Part shown: piece by piece, positions 19,487-29,698 of the stretch
Layout of the letters: every line of letters starts with the position of its first letter
How positions within the stretch are numbered: the first letter of the stretch is position 1
Source of the DNA: Citrobacter freundii ATCC 8090 = MTCC 1658 = NBRC 12681
GTDB lineage: Bacteria; Pseudomonadota; Gammaproteobacteria; Enterobacterales; Enterobacteriaceae
Assembly: GCF_011064845.1 (NCBI RefSeq)
Contig: NZ_CP049015.1
Span: 124,001-188,000, forward strand
Reading direction: 5' to 3'
DNA length: 64,000 bases
Made by a program: the position numbers and the translations under genes
The notes under the pieces: model-generated
Database searches by the model: none
The model's input: only the letters and a program-made list of their open reading frames with translations
Told to the model about the DNA's origin: nothing

Positions 19487-19516
19487 TTGCCCGGTTTTGC
19501 ACCGGGCAAATCTTTA
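19487..19516 (+). terminator. Terminator after aldB
   Basis: TTGCCCGGT (19487-19495) pairs with ACCGGGCAA (19501-19509) across a 5-base loop, followed by ATCTTTATT. Confidence 0.7.
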
Positions 19517-19657
19517 TTCTGCAGTTATATAGAAACCCATATATCGTTATATAAATAAGAAAATTGCATCCACTCTGGTCATTCCAATACTATTATCAAC
19601 TCTATTGTTTAAATCAAATTGCATCTTAATTCCTTAATTTAAATCCCTGAGGCAAAT

Positions 19658-19981
19658 ATGTTCCTTAATTATTTTGCATTAGGAGTGCTTATTTTTGTAT
19701 TCCTGGTCATTTTTTACGGGGTTATTATTCTGCATGATATTCCCTATCTCATTGCAAAGAAACGTAACCATCCTCATGCCGACGCAATACATGTTGCGGG
19801 TTGGGTTAGTTTGTTTACCTTACATGTTATTTGGCCCTTTTTATGGATCTGGGCAACGCTTTATCGTCCGGAGCGCGGATGGGGTATGCAGAGCGCGGAT
19901 TCTTCCCTGATCCAGCTTCAGGCAAGGGTTGCGGATCTGGAAAAGAAACTGGGTGAGGCCAAGACCTCTCCGGCGGAGTAA
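19658..19981 (+). CDS. yiaW: DUF3302 small inner-membrane protein YiaW
   Basis: A 107-residue paralogue of YibI: the first 75 residues are nearly the same ([51 protein letters not shown]). Two membrane segments flank a basic loop; a short coiled C-terminus ([18 protein letters not shown]) ends the protein. It lies five bases before yiaV and forms a unit with it. Length and position match E. coli YiaW. Function unknown. Confidence 0.92.
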   Translation: MFLNYFALGVLIFVFLVIFYGVIILHDIPYLIAKKRNHPHADAIHVAGWVSLFTLHVIWPFLWIWATLYRPERGWGMQSADSSLIQLQARVADLEKKLGEAKTSPAE

Positions 19982-19986
19982 TATCG

Positions 19987-21123
19987 ATGGATTTACTAAT
20001 TGTTCTGACCTATGTGGCGTGTGCATGGTCAATATTTAAAATTTTTAAAATTCCTGTAAATAAATGGACAGTTCCTACCGCAGCATTAGGCGGTATATTC
20101 ATTGTTTGCGGGCTTATATTACTGATGAATTATAACCATCCGTATACATTTAAGGCACAAAAGGCGGTAATTTCTATTCCCGTGGTGCCGCAGGTAACGG
20201 GTGTAGTGACAGAAGTGACGGATAAGAAGAATACGCTAATCAAAAAAGGCGAGGTTCTGTTTAAGCTTAATCCAGGGCGTTATCAGGCACGGGTCGATCG
20301 CCTGAAAGCTGATATTGTCACCGCACAGCATAAAGAGCAGGCTCTGGTTGCGCAGTTAGACGAAATGATAGCCAACACGCAGCGGGCAAAGGCCACGCGT
20401 GACAAACTGGCAAAAGATTACCAGCGCTATGCACAGGGTAGTCAGGCGAAGGTGAATCCTTTTTCTGAACGCGATATCGATGCGGCGCGGCAAAACTATC
20501 TGGCGCAGGAAGCGTCGGTGAAATCTTCCGTCGCGGAGCAGCAGCAAATCCAGAGTCAGTTAGACAGCCTGATACTGGGCGAGAATTCGCAAATTGCCAG
20601 CCTGAAAGCGCAGTTAGCCGAAGCGGAGTTCAACCTGGACCAGACGTTGGTTCGCGCGCCCAGCGATGGCTATGTGACGCAGGTGCTGATGCGCCCGGGA
20701 ACCTATGCCGCCGCGCTGCCGATGCGTCCGGTGATGGTATTCATCCCGGATCAAAAAAGGCAAATTATCGCCCAGTTCCGTCAGAACTCGCTGCTGCGTC
20801 TGGAACCTGGCGATGAAGCGGAAGTGGTATTTAACGCGCTGCCGGGTAAGGTATTCAGCGGTAAACTGGCTGCAATTAGTCCGGCAGTGCCGGGCGGGAC
20901 ATACCAGTCGAATGGGGCGCTGCAATCCTTAAATTCTACGCCCGGTTCGGAAGGGGTGATCGCCACGATTGAGCTGAATGATAATGCGGAGGTTAGCGCG
21001 TTACCTGATGGGATCTACGCGCAGGTCGCGGTTTATTCTGACCACTTCGAACATGTGTCCGTCATGCGCAAAGTCTTGTTGCGCATGACTAGTTGGGTGC
21101 ATTACCTGTATCTCGATCATTAA
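19987..21123 (+). CDS. yiaV: HlyD-family (membrane fusion) protein YiaV
   Basis: A 378-residue paralogue of YibH with the same length and the same ends ([20 protein letters not shown] and [12 protein letters not shown]). Two membrane segments, half-lipoyl domain ([15 protein letters not shown]), coiled-coil hairpin, second half-lipoyl ([19 protein letters not shown]) and beta-barrel follow in order. It is probably the periplasmic adaptor of an unidentified efflux or transport assembly with YiaW. Convergent with yiaU, seven bases apart. Confidence 0.93.
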   Translation: MDLLIVLTYVACAWSIFKIFKIPVNKWTVPTAALGGIFIVCGLILLMNYNHPYTFKAQKAVISIPVVPQVTGVVTEVTDKKNTLIKKGEVLFKLNPGRYQARVDRLKADIVTAQHKEQALVAQLDEMIANTQRAKATRDKLAKDYQRYAQGSQAKVNPFSERDIDAARQNYLAQEASVKSSVAEQQQIQSQLDSLILGENSQIASLKAQLAEAEFNLDQTLVRAPSDGYVTQVLMRPGTYAAALPMRPVMVFIPDQKRQIIAQFRQNSLLRLEPGDEAEVVFNALPGKVFSGKLAAISPAVPGGTYQSNGALQSLNSTPGSEGVIATIELNDNAEVSALPDGIYAQVAVYSDHFEHVSVMRKVLLRMTSWVHYLYLDH

Positions 21124-21130
21124 ACTCAGG

Positions 21131-22093
21131 CTATTTTGCTTGCTCAGTCTGCTGATCCAGCGACTGAGCAAGTTGCCGGCGAATCTCCGCCAACATCTCA
21201 TCAAGAATAAACTGTACCCGCCATGGCTGATATTCACGTTTGCGGAAAATCGCCACCAGATCCAGCCACCATTCATGCTGTCCGGAGAAACACGGAACCA
21301 GCCCGTTAGGCTGATTTTCTTTTTGTACGCTCGCCTTGGGTGCAAAAACAATGCCCAGATGGTTTCGCGCCAACGACAGCGCAGATTGCGTATTGTCGCA
21401 AACATAATTACCCGTTACGCGATAGTCATGCATCTCTTTACCTCCGGGGGAGGAGAATCGCCAAATGTTAGCATCATCAATCATCATGGAATCAATCAGA
21501 ATACAGGAGTGATGCTCAAGTTCTTCAGGAGTGCTGATGGGATGTTGGGCCAGATATTGATTACTGGCGAAAGCGGTAACTACATATTTGGTAATAAAAC
21601 TGGCGACCAAAGATTCATCTTTTGGATGTGCATAAGTAATTAAAACATCACAGTCATCAGGAAATTCGACTCCTTCATAAAAGGCTTTACGTTCCAGGTT
21701 ATAGGTTTTTAGCACCAGACTGATATCGCCAATATCCATAATTTTTGCAATAACATGTTGCGATAAGTAAGCGATAATTCCGGTTGGTGCATATACCGTT
21801 ACTTTTCCACGTTTCTCGTGCTTATAATCAGCAATGAAATTATTTAACTGCTCGTTTCTGTCTAACATGTCATTGATGTAAGGAAGTAACGCTATACCAA
21901 ACGGCGTGAGGGTCAGTTGCCGGGTGGTGCGGTCAAACACCTTTAATCCAACTTTTGATTCAAAATCAGCAAGATATTTACTGACGTTGGCCTGTGCGAT
22001 GCCGAGAACAGTCGCGGCATGACTGATATTTTCACTGGCAGCGATTACCGAAATAATCTTCAGCTCCCGGTGTTTAAGTTGTAATTTATTCAT
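21131..22093 (-). CDS. yiaU: LysR-family regulator YiaU
   Basis: A 320-residue LysR-type regulator. Residues about 1-60 are the winged helix-turn-helix (LQLKHRELKIISVIAASENISHAATVLGIAQANVSKYLAD), followed by a substrate-binding-like effector domain. I used the ATG at 22091-22093 (MNKLQLKH); a TTG twelve bases further up (22105) would add MGLA. It is divergent from yiaT and convergent with yiaV, so either yiaT or yiaWV may be its target; no ligand is known. Confidence 0.88.
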   Translation of the reverse strand: MNKLQLKHRELKIISVIAASENISHAATVLGIAQANVSKYLADFESKVGLKVFDRTTRQLTLTPFGIALLPYINDMLDRNEQLNNFIADYKHEKRGKVTVYAPTGIIAYLSQHVIAKIMDIGDISLVLKTYNLERKAFYEGVEFPDDCDVLITYAHPKDESLVASFITKYVVTAFASNQYLAQHPISTPEELEHHSCILIDSMMIDDANIWRFSSPGGKEMHDYRVTGNYVCDNTQSALSLARNHLGIVFAPKASVQKENQPNGLVPCFSGQHEWWLDLVAIFRKREYQPWRVQFILDEMLAEIRRQLAQSLDQQTEQAK

Positions 22094-22103
22094 CGCCAAG
22101 CCC

Positions 22104-22127
22104 AATATATATAATTTTTTATATATT
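22104..22127. promoter_or_regulatory. A/T-rich inverted repeat between yiaU and yiaT
   Basis: AATATAT (22104-22110) and ATATATT (22121-22127) are inverted copies in the 121-base gap between the two divergent genes. LysR regulators commonly bind such A/T palindromes, so this is a candidate YiaU site. It also overlaps likely promoter elements and low-complexity DNA, so confidence is low. Confidence 0.35.
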
Positions 22128-22214
22128 ACTATATAAATATGAACCTTGCACCGATGAAATTGTAAGCATTATTATGCACCAGTTTTGTAGCTTATTTTAA
22201 AATGGAATGTTGGC

Positions 22215-22955
22215 ATGTTAATTAAACACAATATTGTGGCGCTGCTCGCCTTTTCTTTTATGGCGAGTGCAACTGCCGCAGAGTTTTCAATTGGCGCTGG
22301 TGCTGTATATAATGAATCACCTTATCGCGGGTATAATGATAATGTTCACGCAGTACCGCTAGTCAGTTACGAAAGTGAATCATTTTATTTTAGGCAAACA
22401 ACGCTAGGTTATATTTTGTCTAAGAGTGAAAGTAATGAATTTAGTATTACTGCCTCTTATATGCCGCTTGAGTTTGATCCCGGCGATAATGACGATCATG
22501 CGATGAAAAAGCTGGATAAGCGTGACGCAACTGCAATGGCGGGTGCCGCGTGGTATCACCATGAAAGATGGGGTAGCGTGAAAGTCTCCGCCGCTGCGGA
22601 TGTGCTGGACAACAGTAATGGCTGGGTAGGGGAAGTTTCACTGTTCCGTCCAATGCCGATGGGCAAGCTGACGCTGACGCCATCGATTGGCGTGCTCTAC
22701 TATGACGAAAACTTCAATGAATACTACTACGGCATATCGGGTAATGAGTCCCGTCGTAGTGGCTTATCAAGCTATTCCCCAGGCGATAGCTGGACACCGT
22801 ATGTTGGCCTGTCCGCTAAATACGCATTGACCACTAACCTGACGCTGCTGGCAAGCGCCAATTATAGCGCACTGCCGGATGACATTAAAAATAGCCCGAT
22901 GGTTGATCGCGATGACAGCTTTACCTTTATGTCCGGTCTGACCTGGCGTTTCTGA
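22215..22955 (+). CDS. yiaT: MipA/OmpV family outer-membrane protein YiaT
   Basis: A 246-residue protein with a signal peptide (about residues 1-21, VALLAFSFMASATAA) and a beta-barrel pattern of alternating residues ending in the terminal Phe typical of outer-membrane barrels (FTFMSGLTWRF). It belongs to the MipA/OmpV family; E. coli YiaT has the same length. The role of YiaT is not established. Divergent from the LysR gene yiaU. Confidence 0.93.
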   Translation: MLIKHNIVALLAFSFMASATAAEFSIGAGAVYNESPYRGYNDNVHAVPLVSYESESFYFRQTTLGYILSKSESNEFSITASYMPLEFDPGDNDDHAMKKLDKRDATAMAGAAWYHHERWGSVKVSAAADVLDNSNGWVGEVSLFRPMPMGKLTLTPSIGVLYYDENFNEYYYGISGNESRRSGLSSYSPGDSWTPYVGLSAKYALTTNLTLLASANYSALPDDIKNSPMVDRDDSFTFMSGLTWRF

Positions 22956-22964
22956 TTTAAATAC

Positions 22965-23046
22965 GTGCCTGATGGCGCTTCGCTTATCAGGCCTACGTGG
23001 ATAGGTGTTGTAGGCCGGATAAGACGTGAAGCGTCGCCATCCGGCA
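22965..23046. repeat. REP pair (BIME) between yiaT and the GH127 gene
   Basis: A REP-like hairpin GTGCCTGATGGCGCTTCGCT... (22965-22996) is followed by an inverted REP ending GCCATCCGGCAC (23010-23046). It lies between two convergent genes, the usual REP location, and can act as a transcript 3'-end stabiliser. Confidence 0.85.
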
Positions 23047-23054
23047 CGGTTTAA

Positions 23055-25010
23055 TTACTGCTCGTTTATCCAGATACGCATTTCGCCTTCACCACGGTTT
23101 GCCCAGCTAAACCACGGAATAAACGTCAATGTATGCGCCTGACGCGAAGTTGGGGAAACATCGTAGTGCCACAACGATTGTTGTGCTGCATCGGCTGCAC
23201 TTTGCTTCACACCTTCAGCCTGAATTAACATTTTATGGCTGAACAATCCCTTACCTTCGAATACTCTGAACTCACTCTCTTTTGGCAACCACAGATTATG
23301 CAATTCCTCGCCGTTGTCGGCCTGCTCCAGGCAATATACCAGTGGCCCACGCTGAATGGCGACCTTACCGGCAACATGACGCACTAATGGATTTCCGTAT
23401 ACCCGACGCACCGGCATTGGCAGGGTCAAACTGAGCGTATCGCCTTCCTGCCAGGTTCGACTGATGTGCAAATAGCCTTTGCGAATATCCTGCTCAACCG
23501 GCTGACCATTCAACAAAACCTGCGGCGCGGAGCACCAGTCTGGCAGACGCAGAGCCAGAGTGTGATAAACCGACCGCGGTGATTCGATGGTGATTTTTAC
23601 CTGCTCATGCCATGGGTAATCTCCGCTAATACGCAGTTTAAGCGAGCCGTTTACAACAGGGACCTCCATGCTATTGCCCACGTACATATTGATATACAGC
23701 GCGTCCTGACGCGGTGTATAGATGTAGTGGCCAATTGAGGTTAGCACGCGGGCGATATTCGGCGGGCAACAGGCGCAGCCAAACCAGCGCTGACGAACGG
23801 GTTTCACGTGGTCATAAATATGATTGAATTTTAATGATTTAGGATGTACTTCCAGCGGGTTCACATAGAAGAAGTGCTTGCCATCGAGCGCCATCCCGCC
23901 CAATACGGTATTATACAGGGCGCGCTCCATCACGTCGGCATACTGGCTGTCGGCTTCCATTTCCAGCATTCTGCGGGCGAACATCATCAGGCCGATAGAG
24001 GCGCAGCTTTCCGCATACACGGAGTCGTTGGGCAGATCGTAATCGCTGCTAAACGCCTCGCCGCTGCTTTGTGAACCGATCCCGCCGGTAATGTACAACT
24101 GGCGCTGGGCCATGTTTTTCCACAGACGCAGGCAATCCTGACGCTTGCCTTCGTCCTGGCTTAAGCGTGCCAGATGAGCGACGCCGGTCATCAGGTAGAC
24201 AAAGCGCACCGCATGCCCGATCGCCGTTTGCTGTTCTGAAATGGGCTGATGAGCCTGGCTATAGGGTTTATCCTTCACCATCCATGCCGGACCGTAAGTA
24301 TGCCAGTAAGAGGTTTGGCCGCGCTTTTCGTACTCTTCGTCATAGAAATGGGGCTGTGCGCCGCGCTGTTCCACAAAGTAATTTACCAGCGCCATATAGC
24401 GTGGTTGCTGGGTCACTTCGTATAAGCGCATTAAAGCCAGTTCGATTTCCGGGTGTCCTGGGTAGCCGCGCAGTTGATTCTCCCTGAGTCCAAACACGCT
24501 GTCGATGTGATCTGCCAGGCGACACACCACCTCTAACAGACGGCGTTTACCCGTCGCCTGAAAGAACGCGACGCCTGCTTCGATCAAATGACCTGCACAG
24601 TACAACTCATGACACTCGGCGAGGTTGGTCCAGCGTTCATCCGGTGCTTTCACTGTGAAGTACGTATTGAGATAGCCATCTTCACACTGGGCGGCCGCCA
24701 CCAGTTCAATGACTTCATCGGCCGTTTTTTCAAGTTCCGCATCGGGTTTCTGGCACAGGGACCAGGCAACGGCCTCCAGCCACTTTGCTACGTCGCTATC
24801 CTGAAAAACCATGCCGTAAAATTCGCCATCCTGCAGGCCCGCGGCGATACGGAAATTCTCTATCGCATGACTTGGTTCCGCCTCTGCAATGCGGTCATTG
24901 AGCGCATCCCATTGATAGGGGATCACCACGTCACGCACCAACTGCTGATATTGTCCGAGGAACGGATCGCTGACGGTGAGCTTATGCAGGTCGACTTCCA
25001 GTACGTTCAT
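23055..25010 (-). CDS. Glycoside hydrolase family 127 (beta-L-arabinofuranosidase type)
   Basis: A 651-residue cytoplasmic enzyme without a signal peptide. The start MNVLEVDLHKLTVSDPF at 25008-25010 is preceded by GGAG; a longer frame begins at 25058. It shows the GH127 zinc and nucleophile residues: Glu334 and Cys336 in VYAESCASIG, and Cys414-Cys415 in FGCACCPPNIAR, with Glu318 in SSGEAFSS as the probable acid/base. These correspond to Glu338, Cys340, Cys417, Cys418 and Glu322 of Bifidobacterium HypBA1, which removes beta-L-arabinofuranose from hydroxyproline-linked oligosaccharides. It is the second gene after the GPH symporter (10-base gap). The real substrate may be another L-arabinofuranoside. 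Absent from E. coli K-12 at this place. Confidence 0.88.
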   Translation of the reverse strand: MNVLEVDLHKLTVSDPFLGQYQQLVRDVVIPYQWDALNDRIAEAEPSHAIENFRIAAGLQDGEFYGMVFQDSDVAKWLEAVAWSLCQKPDAELEKTADEVIELVAAAQCEDGYLNTYFTVKAPDERWTNLAECHELYCAGHLIEAGVAFFQATGKRRLLEVVCRLADHIDSVFGLRENQLRGYPGHPEIELALMRLYEVTQQPRYMALVNYFVEQRGAQPHFYDEEYEKRGQTSYWHTYGPAWMVKDKPYSQAHQPISEQQTAIGHAVRFVYLMTGVAHLARLSQDEGKRQDCLRLWKNMAQRQLYITGGIGSQSSGEAFSSDYDLPNDSVYAESCASIGLMMFARRMLEMEADSQYADVMERALYNTVLGGMALDGKHFFYVNPLEVHPKSLKFNHIYDHVKPVRQRWFGCACCPPNIARVLTSIGHYIYTPRQDALYINMYVGNSMEVPVVNGSLKLRISGDYPWHEQVKITIESPRSVYHTLALRLPDWCSAPQVLLNGQPVEQDIRKGYLHISRTWQEGDTLSLTLPMPVRRVYGNPLVRHVAGKVAIQRGPLVYCLEQADNGEELHNLWLPKESEFRVFEGKGLFSHKMLIQAEGVKQSAADAAQQSLWHYDVSPTSRQAHTLTFIPWFSWANRGEGEMRIWINEQ

Positions 25011-25020
25011 TTCGTGCTCC

Positions 25021-26421
25021 TTAAGGCTGTACATGACGCTGACGCAGATCGGTGGCAATGCGCGACATCATCGGATTATTGAGTTTGCAGATGCGGATAG
25101 ACAGCGCCAACAGCAGGTGGAACAGCGCGGGAAGCAGCGTCTCCATCGCGGTAATTCCTTGCAGCGAGCTGGCGGTTTGGTTACCAGCGCCTGGCTGATA
25201 GGCGACAAAAATAAACAGCAGGCTGATGATCCCCGCACTTGAGGCCCAGGCCAGCTTGATGAAAAACAGATTGAAGGCGAAATTCATGCCGGAGGAACGT
25301 ACGCCGGTTTTCCACTCGCCGTAATCGTCGGCGAAGGCCATCAGTGAGAAGTGCAACGGCAGCGTGAAGCCTAAAATAATGCCGTTACCGAGGATGACTG
25401 CCAGCCACAGCGTCTGATAAGCCGGGCCGGTTGGCAGGAACCACATCAGTATCGCCAGGGCCGTCAGCACCAGATTGGTGTAGTAATAGAGTTTGACGGT
25501 ATCGATGCGGCGGGTCAGGGGGCTGACAATCACTGAACCGATGATGGACGCGAAAGTGACCATGGTGAAAAACAGCGACGTATAGGCGGTGCTGCCTTCC
25601 AGCACGTAGGTAATAAAATACATGTACCCGCCGCCGCGAATATTAAAGACGTTGATCAGCAGGAAAGACATTACCAGCATCAACAATAGCTGATCGTTTT
25701 TGCGCAGCCCTCCAATGTGTTCACGCAGGGTAAATTTCCCCATCATCGCCAGCGGTACACGCTCGCGAACCCAGAAGAAACAGCACAGGAACATCACCAC
25801 CGCGATGGCACACAGGATGCCCACGCCAAACTGATAACCCTGTGCGGCATTGCCCTGACCCAGAATATCCACCATCCACGGCAGACCAACGGAAACCAGG
25901 AATCCCGCCACGCCGCACAGCACAAAGCGCCAGGACTGACAGGCGATCACCTCGTTATGGCGGGTCGTCATGGTGTTGATCAGCGCACAATACGGTACGT
26001 TGATGGCGGTATAGCCGACAGAGAGCAGGAGATAGGTGCCGAATGCCCAGGCGATCTTGACCCCCATGCTGGCGTCCGGGACGGTAAAAGTGAGCACGCC
26101 AATAATACCGATCGGAATCGCAACCCACAGTTGCCACGGGCGAAAGCGCCCCCAGCGGCTTTGCGTACGGTCGGCTAGCACACCCATGATGGGGTCGGAA
26201 ATGGCGTCAAATACACGCAGGGCAATAAATAATGTGCCGACCAGCGCAGGCGTTAACCCGAAGACATCGGTGTAGAAAAATGTCAGGAAGTTCATGATCA
26301 GGCAGGTAATTACTGTCCCGCCAGCATCGCCTAGTCCATAACCAATTTTTTCACGCAGGGATAATTTGTCGTCCTGGGCACGCTGTGCCAAATCAGATGT
26401 TGTAATCGGAGCCGAAGTCAT
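25021..26421 (-). CDS. GPH-family glycoside/pentoside:cation symporter
   Basis: A 466-residue membrane protein with twelve hydrophobic segments of the glycoside-pentoside-hexuronide family (MelB, XynP, YicJ relatives). Typical features are [21 protein letters not shown] at the start, the cation-site region [28 protein letters not shown], and [22 protein letters not shown] in the second half. It very likely imports the arabinofuranosyl oligosaccharide hydrolysed by the downstream GH127 enzyme. The two genes form an operon divergent from an AraC-type regulator 252 bases away. The exact sugar is inferred. Confidence 0.9.
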   Translation of the reverse strand: MTSAPITTSDLAQRAQDDKLSLREKIGYGLGDAGGTVITCLIMNFLTFFYTDVFGLTPALVGTLFIALRVFDAISDPIMGVLADRTQSRWGRFRPWQLWVAIPIGIIGVLTFTVPDASMGVKIAWAFGTYLLLSVGYTAINVPYCALINTMTTRHNEVIACQSWRFVLCGVAGFLVSVGLPWMVDILGQGNAAQGYQFGVGILCAIAVVMFLCCFFWVRERVPLAMMGKFTLREHIGGLRKNDQLLLMLVMSFLLINVFNIRGGGYMYFITYVLEGSTAYTSLFFTMVTFASIIGSVIVSPLTRRIDTVKLYYYTNLVLTALAILMWFLPTGPAYQTLWLAVILGNGIILGFTLPLHFSLMAFADDYGEWKTGVRSSGMNFAFNLFFIKLAWASSAGIISLLFIFVAYQPGAGNQTASSLQGITAMETLLPALFHLLLALSIRICKLNNPMMSRIATDLRQRHVQP

Positions 26422-26673
26422 AAATAACTCCCGGAGAGGATGTTCAGAAAGTATCCCGCTACGTTGCGGGTTATTTGTTTGTAATTTGCAAAATACGTTA
26501 TTTATTCTGCACGAAATGTTTGGGTCAACAAGGGAAGAGAAAAGTATAAAAAGATGACAATTCCGACTTCATTATAAAAATGTGATTTCGATCCGGCGGA
26601 AAGCAGGTTTATCGTGAATAATCAATGATAAAGATCGGTTTAAATAATGTAGAAAGCGGGAATTTGAATATAT

Positions 26674-27489
26674 ATGCTCGAATTATCCATGTCTCTTCCG
26701 ATTAAAGTGCAAAATGGTGGGCTATTTATTTCCCGGGGCGTGGGCAGTCATCCTGCGCGACGATTGCAATCCTGGGAAATTATCTTTGTTGAAAAAGGGA
26801 CATTAACGATTCGCGAAGGCCAGACAGTTTTTTGCGTGAATGCCGGAGAAAGTTTGCTGCTGTGGCCGCAGCGCTTGCATATTGGCGTTGGGCAATTTCC
26901 GGCTGATTTGAAATTTTACTGGCTGCATTTTGAGGTGACGGCAGAAAACGACGCATCAATAATGGAACCGTTACTTGCTATCCCTCAACATACCCGGGTG
27001 GGCGAGCCCCAATATATTATTTCGCTGTTTCGCCAGTTCTTACGCGAGCAGGAAAATATTCATCGCAGCATGGCGCTGGAACTGATCCTGCTGCTGATTT
27101 TGCAGCAAATATCCGCAGCCGCCAGCGAGCAACCTGTCGACAGCCCCGGGAATGCGTTGGCCTGGAAAGCGCAGCAAATCATTCACACCCGGTTCCACCT
27201 GCCGATTTCCGCCTCAACGTTGGCGAAAGAGCTGCATTGCAATGCGGATTATCTGGGGCGCGTTTTCCGTGGCGCTTTCCGGCTGACGCTAACCGAAGCG
27301 TTGCACCGTCAGCGGGTAAGGGCGGCAGAAAAACTGTTAATCAGCGATTCGCTGTCGCTAACCGAGGTGGCGATGAAATGTGGATTTAATGATGTGGGTT
27401 ATTTTCGCAAAATATTCCACAAGCACACCAGCCTGACGCCCGCGGCGTGGAAACGGCGCTATTGCAAAGAACATATCAATAGCGCCTGA
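26674..27489 (+). CDS. AraC-family transcriptional regulator (GH127 cassette)
   Basis: A 271-residue regulator with an N-terminal cupin-type sensor domain (EIIFVEKGTLTIREGQTVFCVNAGESLLLWPQ) and a C-terminal AraC double helix-turn-helix (ISASTLAKELHCNADYLGRVFR, then LTEVAMKCGFNDVGYFRKIFHKHTSLTPAAWK). It is divergent from the GPH-GH127 operon, the usual place for a sugar-responsive activator of such genes. The start at 26674 has only a distant GGGA; an in-frame ATG at 26689 is possible. Convergent with sgbE. Confidence 0.88.
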   Translation: MLELSMSLPIKVQNGGLFISRGVGSHPARRLQSWEIIFVEKGTLTIREGQTVFCVNAGESLLLWPQRLHIGVGQFPADLKFYWLHFEVTAENDASIMEPLLAIPQHTRVGEPQYIISLFRQFLREQENIHRSMALELILLLILQQISAAASEQPVDSPGNALAWKAQQIIHTRFHLPISASTLAKELHCNADYLGRVFRGAFRLTLTEALHRQRVRAAEKLLISDSLSLTEVAMKCGFNDVGYFRKIFHKHTSLTPAAWKRRYCKEHINSA

Positions 27490-27493
27490 CCCG

Positions 27494-28189
27494 TTATTGT
27501 CCGTAATACGCATTCGCCCCGTGTTTGCGCAGATAATGTTTATCCAGCAACTCAGACTGCATATCCGGCAACTGCGGGGCTAACTGGCGAGAGAACAACC
27601 CCATGTAGGCGCACTCTTCGAGCACCACAGCGTTATGCACCGCGTCTGCGGCGTCTTTACCCCAGGCGAACGGTCCGTGGGAGTGCACCAATACCGCCGG
27701 AACCTGCAGCGGATTGAGATCGCGCTGCTCGAAGGTCTGAATGATCACCTCTCCGGTTTGATATTCATATTCGCCGTTGATCTCTTCAGCGGTCATTAGA
27801 CGCGTACACGGAATAGAACCATAGAAATAATCGGCATGCGTGGTGCCCCATGCAGGGAGATCCAGACCCGCCTGCGACCAGATTGTCGCGTGGCGAGAAT
27901 GGGTATGGACGATCCCGCCGATCTGTGGATAACGACGATACAGCGCCAGATGGGTTGGCGTGTCGGACGACGGTTTTTTGTTGCCTTCCACCACGTTGCC
28001 GCTGGCAATATCCACTACCACCATGTCGTCGGCGGTCATCACCTCATATTCCACGCCGGATGGCTTAATCACCATCAGTTTACGTGTTTCATCCACTGCG
28101 CTGACGTTGCCCCAGGTAAAGGTGACTAAGCCATGAGCCGGGAGCGCCAGGTTTGCCGCCAGCACCTCGGCTTTCAGTTGTTCTAACAT
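27494..28189 (-). CDS. sgbE: L-ribulose-5-phosphate 4-epimerase SgbE
   Basis: A 231-residue class II aldolase-fold enzyme (AraD/UlaF/SgbE) that converts L-ribulose 5-phosphate to D-xylulose 5-phosphate. Zinc-binding histidines are in [15 protein letters not shown] and [14 protein letters not shown]; the phosphate loop is [10 protein letters not shown]. It is the last gene of the yiaK-sgbE operon; its start overlaps the sgbU end by 7 bases. Length equals E. coli SgbE; the operon context separates it from AraD. Confidence 0.95.
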   Translation of the reverse strand: MLEQLKAEVLAANLALPAHGLVTFTWGNVSAVDETRKLMVIKPSGVEYEVMTADDMVVVDIASGNVVEGNKKPSSDTPTHLALYRRYPQIGGIVHTHSRHATIWSQAGLDLPAWGTTHADYFYGSIPCTRLMTAEEINGEYEYQTGEVIIQTFEQRDLNPLQVPAVLVHSHGPFAWGKDAADAVHNAVVLEECAYMGLFSRQLAPQLPDMQSELLDKHYLRKHGANAYYGQ

Positions 28190-29043
28190 GGAAATCCTCC
28201 TTCCTGCATGCGTGCTTCTATCCAGCGCCGTGCCTGGATAATTTCCAGTACCGGCTCCTTCGCTTTTTCAGTCCACATTTCAATCAGAAACGACCCGCGA
28301 TAGTTCAGCTGATGCAGCGTTTTGAAGATGCCAACAAAGTCCACGCACCCTTCGCCAAACGGCACATCGCGAAACTGGCCCGGATGAGTTTCGGTTACCG
28401 GCAGCGTGTCTTTCAGATGGATAGCAGCGATGCGGTCAATGCCCAGCGTCAATTCGGCAGTGACGTCATTCCCCCAGGCGCTGAGGTTGCCCACGTCCGG
28501 ATAAACGGTGAACCACGGCGATGACAGCATTTCATCCCACTTTTTCCACTTGCTGATCGAGTTCATAAACGCGGTATCCATGATTTCTACCGCCAGCATC
28601 ACCTGCGCGGCAGCGGCTTGCTCGACTGCCCATGCCAGCCCTTCGGCAAAGCGCTGCTGCGTTCCTGCGTCATGTTCTTCGTAATAGACGTCGTAACCAG
28701 CCAGTTGAATAGTGCGGATACCCAGATCGCGCGCCAGACGAATGGCTTTGCTCATTATTTCTCGCGCCCGCTCACGCACGGCTTCATCGCGGCTGCCAAA
28801 GGGAAAACGACGGTGGGCGGACAAGCACATTGATGGGATCGCCACGCCGGTTTCCAGCATCGCGCTCACCAGCGATGCGCGCTGAGCCGGACTCCAGTCG
28901 AGACGCGACAGACGTTCATCGGTTTCATCCACCGACATCTCGACGAAATCAAAACCGCAGCTTTTTGCCAGCACCAGCCGTTCCGGCCAGGAGAGGTCTT
29001 TCGCCAGCGCTTTTTCATAGATACCTAATGGATGATTACGCAT
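28183..29043 (-). CDS. sgbU: L-ribulose/L-xylulose-5-phosphate 3-epimerase SgbU
   Basis: A 286-residue TIM-barrel epimerase (xylose isomerase-like family, UlaE relative), matching SgbU. It interconverts L-xylulose 5-phosphate and L-ribulose 5-phosphate. The start [19 protein letters not shown] at 29041-29043 is used; the frame runs much further up but inside sgbH. Metal-site residues sit in [26 protein letters not shown] and FLIEMWTE. It overlaps sgbH by 8 bases and sgbE by 7, a tightly packed operon. Confidence 0.94.
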   Translation of the reverse strand: MRNHPLGIYEKALAKDLSWPERLVLAKSCGFDFVEMSVDETDERLSRLDWSPAQRASLVSAMLETGVAIPSMCLSAHRRFPFGSRDEAVRERAREIMSKAIRLARDLGIRTIQLAGYDVYYEEHDAGTQQRFAEGLAWAVEQAAAAQVMLAVEIMDTAFMNSISKWKKWDEMLSSPWFTVYPDVGNLSAWGNDVTAELTLGIDRIAAIHLKDTLPVTETHPGQFRDVPFGEGCVDFVGIFKTLHQLNYRGSFLIEMWTEKAKEPVLEIIQARRWIEARMQEGGFPC

Positions 29044-29698
29044 GCTGTGTTCCCCAGATGGCGTCGATTTGCGCATGGAATTCGCCAGCAACCTGCGCTG
29101 GGTTTTGCGCTCCCGCCAGCGCGCGCCCGGCAATAAAAGCTTTGACGTTAATATCGCGAAACAACGACAGATCGGCGGGCGTGATCCCACCGGTAATCGA
29201 CAGTTCCAGACCAATATCAGAAAGCGCCTTCATGCGCGCCAGGTCTGCTTCTCCCCACTGTTGTCCGCTGGCCTGAGCATCGCGGCCACGATGGTAAATC
29301 GCCTGACGAACGCCAACGCGATACCAGTCGCGGGCATCATCCAGCGTCCAGTTGCCGAACAGCTCCATCTGAATTTCGCCGCCGCAGGACTGCGCGATGC
29401 CATGACCTTTCTCTACCGTCGCCAGCGGCGCAGCACAGATAATGGTCATCCAGTTTGCACCTGCTCCAAAGGCTTGCTGCGCGAGGGTTTCGCCCGCATC
29501 GGCCACTTTCCAGTCGGCGACGATGATTTTATTCGGGCACTGGGCACGCAGTGCTTTCACGGCGCTCAGCCCTTCGGTTAAGCAGAGAATCGTCCCCGCT
29601 TCAACGATATCGACGTTCTCTTGTAGCAGCGCGACGTCGCGTTGTGCGGCTTCAAGGCTGGTGTGGTCGAGCGCCAGTTGCAGTAATGGTCGACTCAT
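29036..29698 (-). CDS. sgbH: 3-keto-L-gulonate-6-phosphate decarboxylase SgbH
   Basis: A 220-residue orotidine-5'-phosphate decarboxylase-superfamily TIM barrel, close to UlaD. It turns 3-keto-L-gulonate 6-phosphate into L-xylulose 5-phosphate and CO2. The catalytic segment [17 protein letters not shown] and the phosphate-binding [10 protein letters not shown] and FIAGRAL are present. The ATG at 29698 gives the E. coli N-terminus [12 protein letters not shown]; the preceding ATG at 29701, which overlaps the lyxK stop, is also possible. Confidence 0.95.
   Translation of the reverse strand: MSRPLLQLALDHTSLEAAQRDVALLQENVDIVEAGTILCLTEGLSAVKALRAQCPNKIIVADWKVADAGETLAQQAFGAGANWMTIICAAPLATVEKGHGIAQSCGGEIQMELFGNWTLDDARDWYRVGVRQAIYHRGRDAQASGQQWGEADLARMKALSDIGLELSITGGITPADLSLFRDINVKAFIAGRALAGAQNPAQVAGEFHAQIDAIWGTQHA

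Noticed and set aside
27494..29698. sgbE, sgbU and sgbH considered as ulaF, ulaE and ulaD (ascorbate operon)
   Set aside because: The isozymes are similar, but the neighbours yiaK, yiaL, lyxK and yiaJ and the gene order identify the sgb set.
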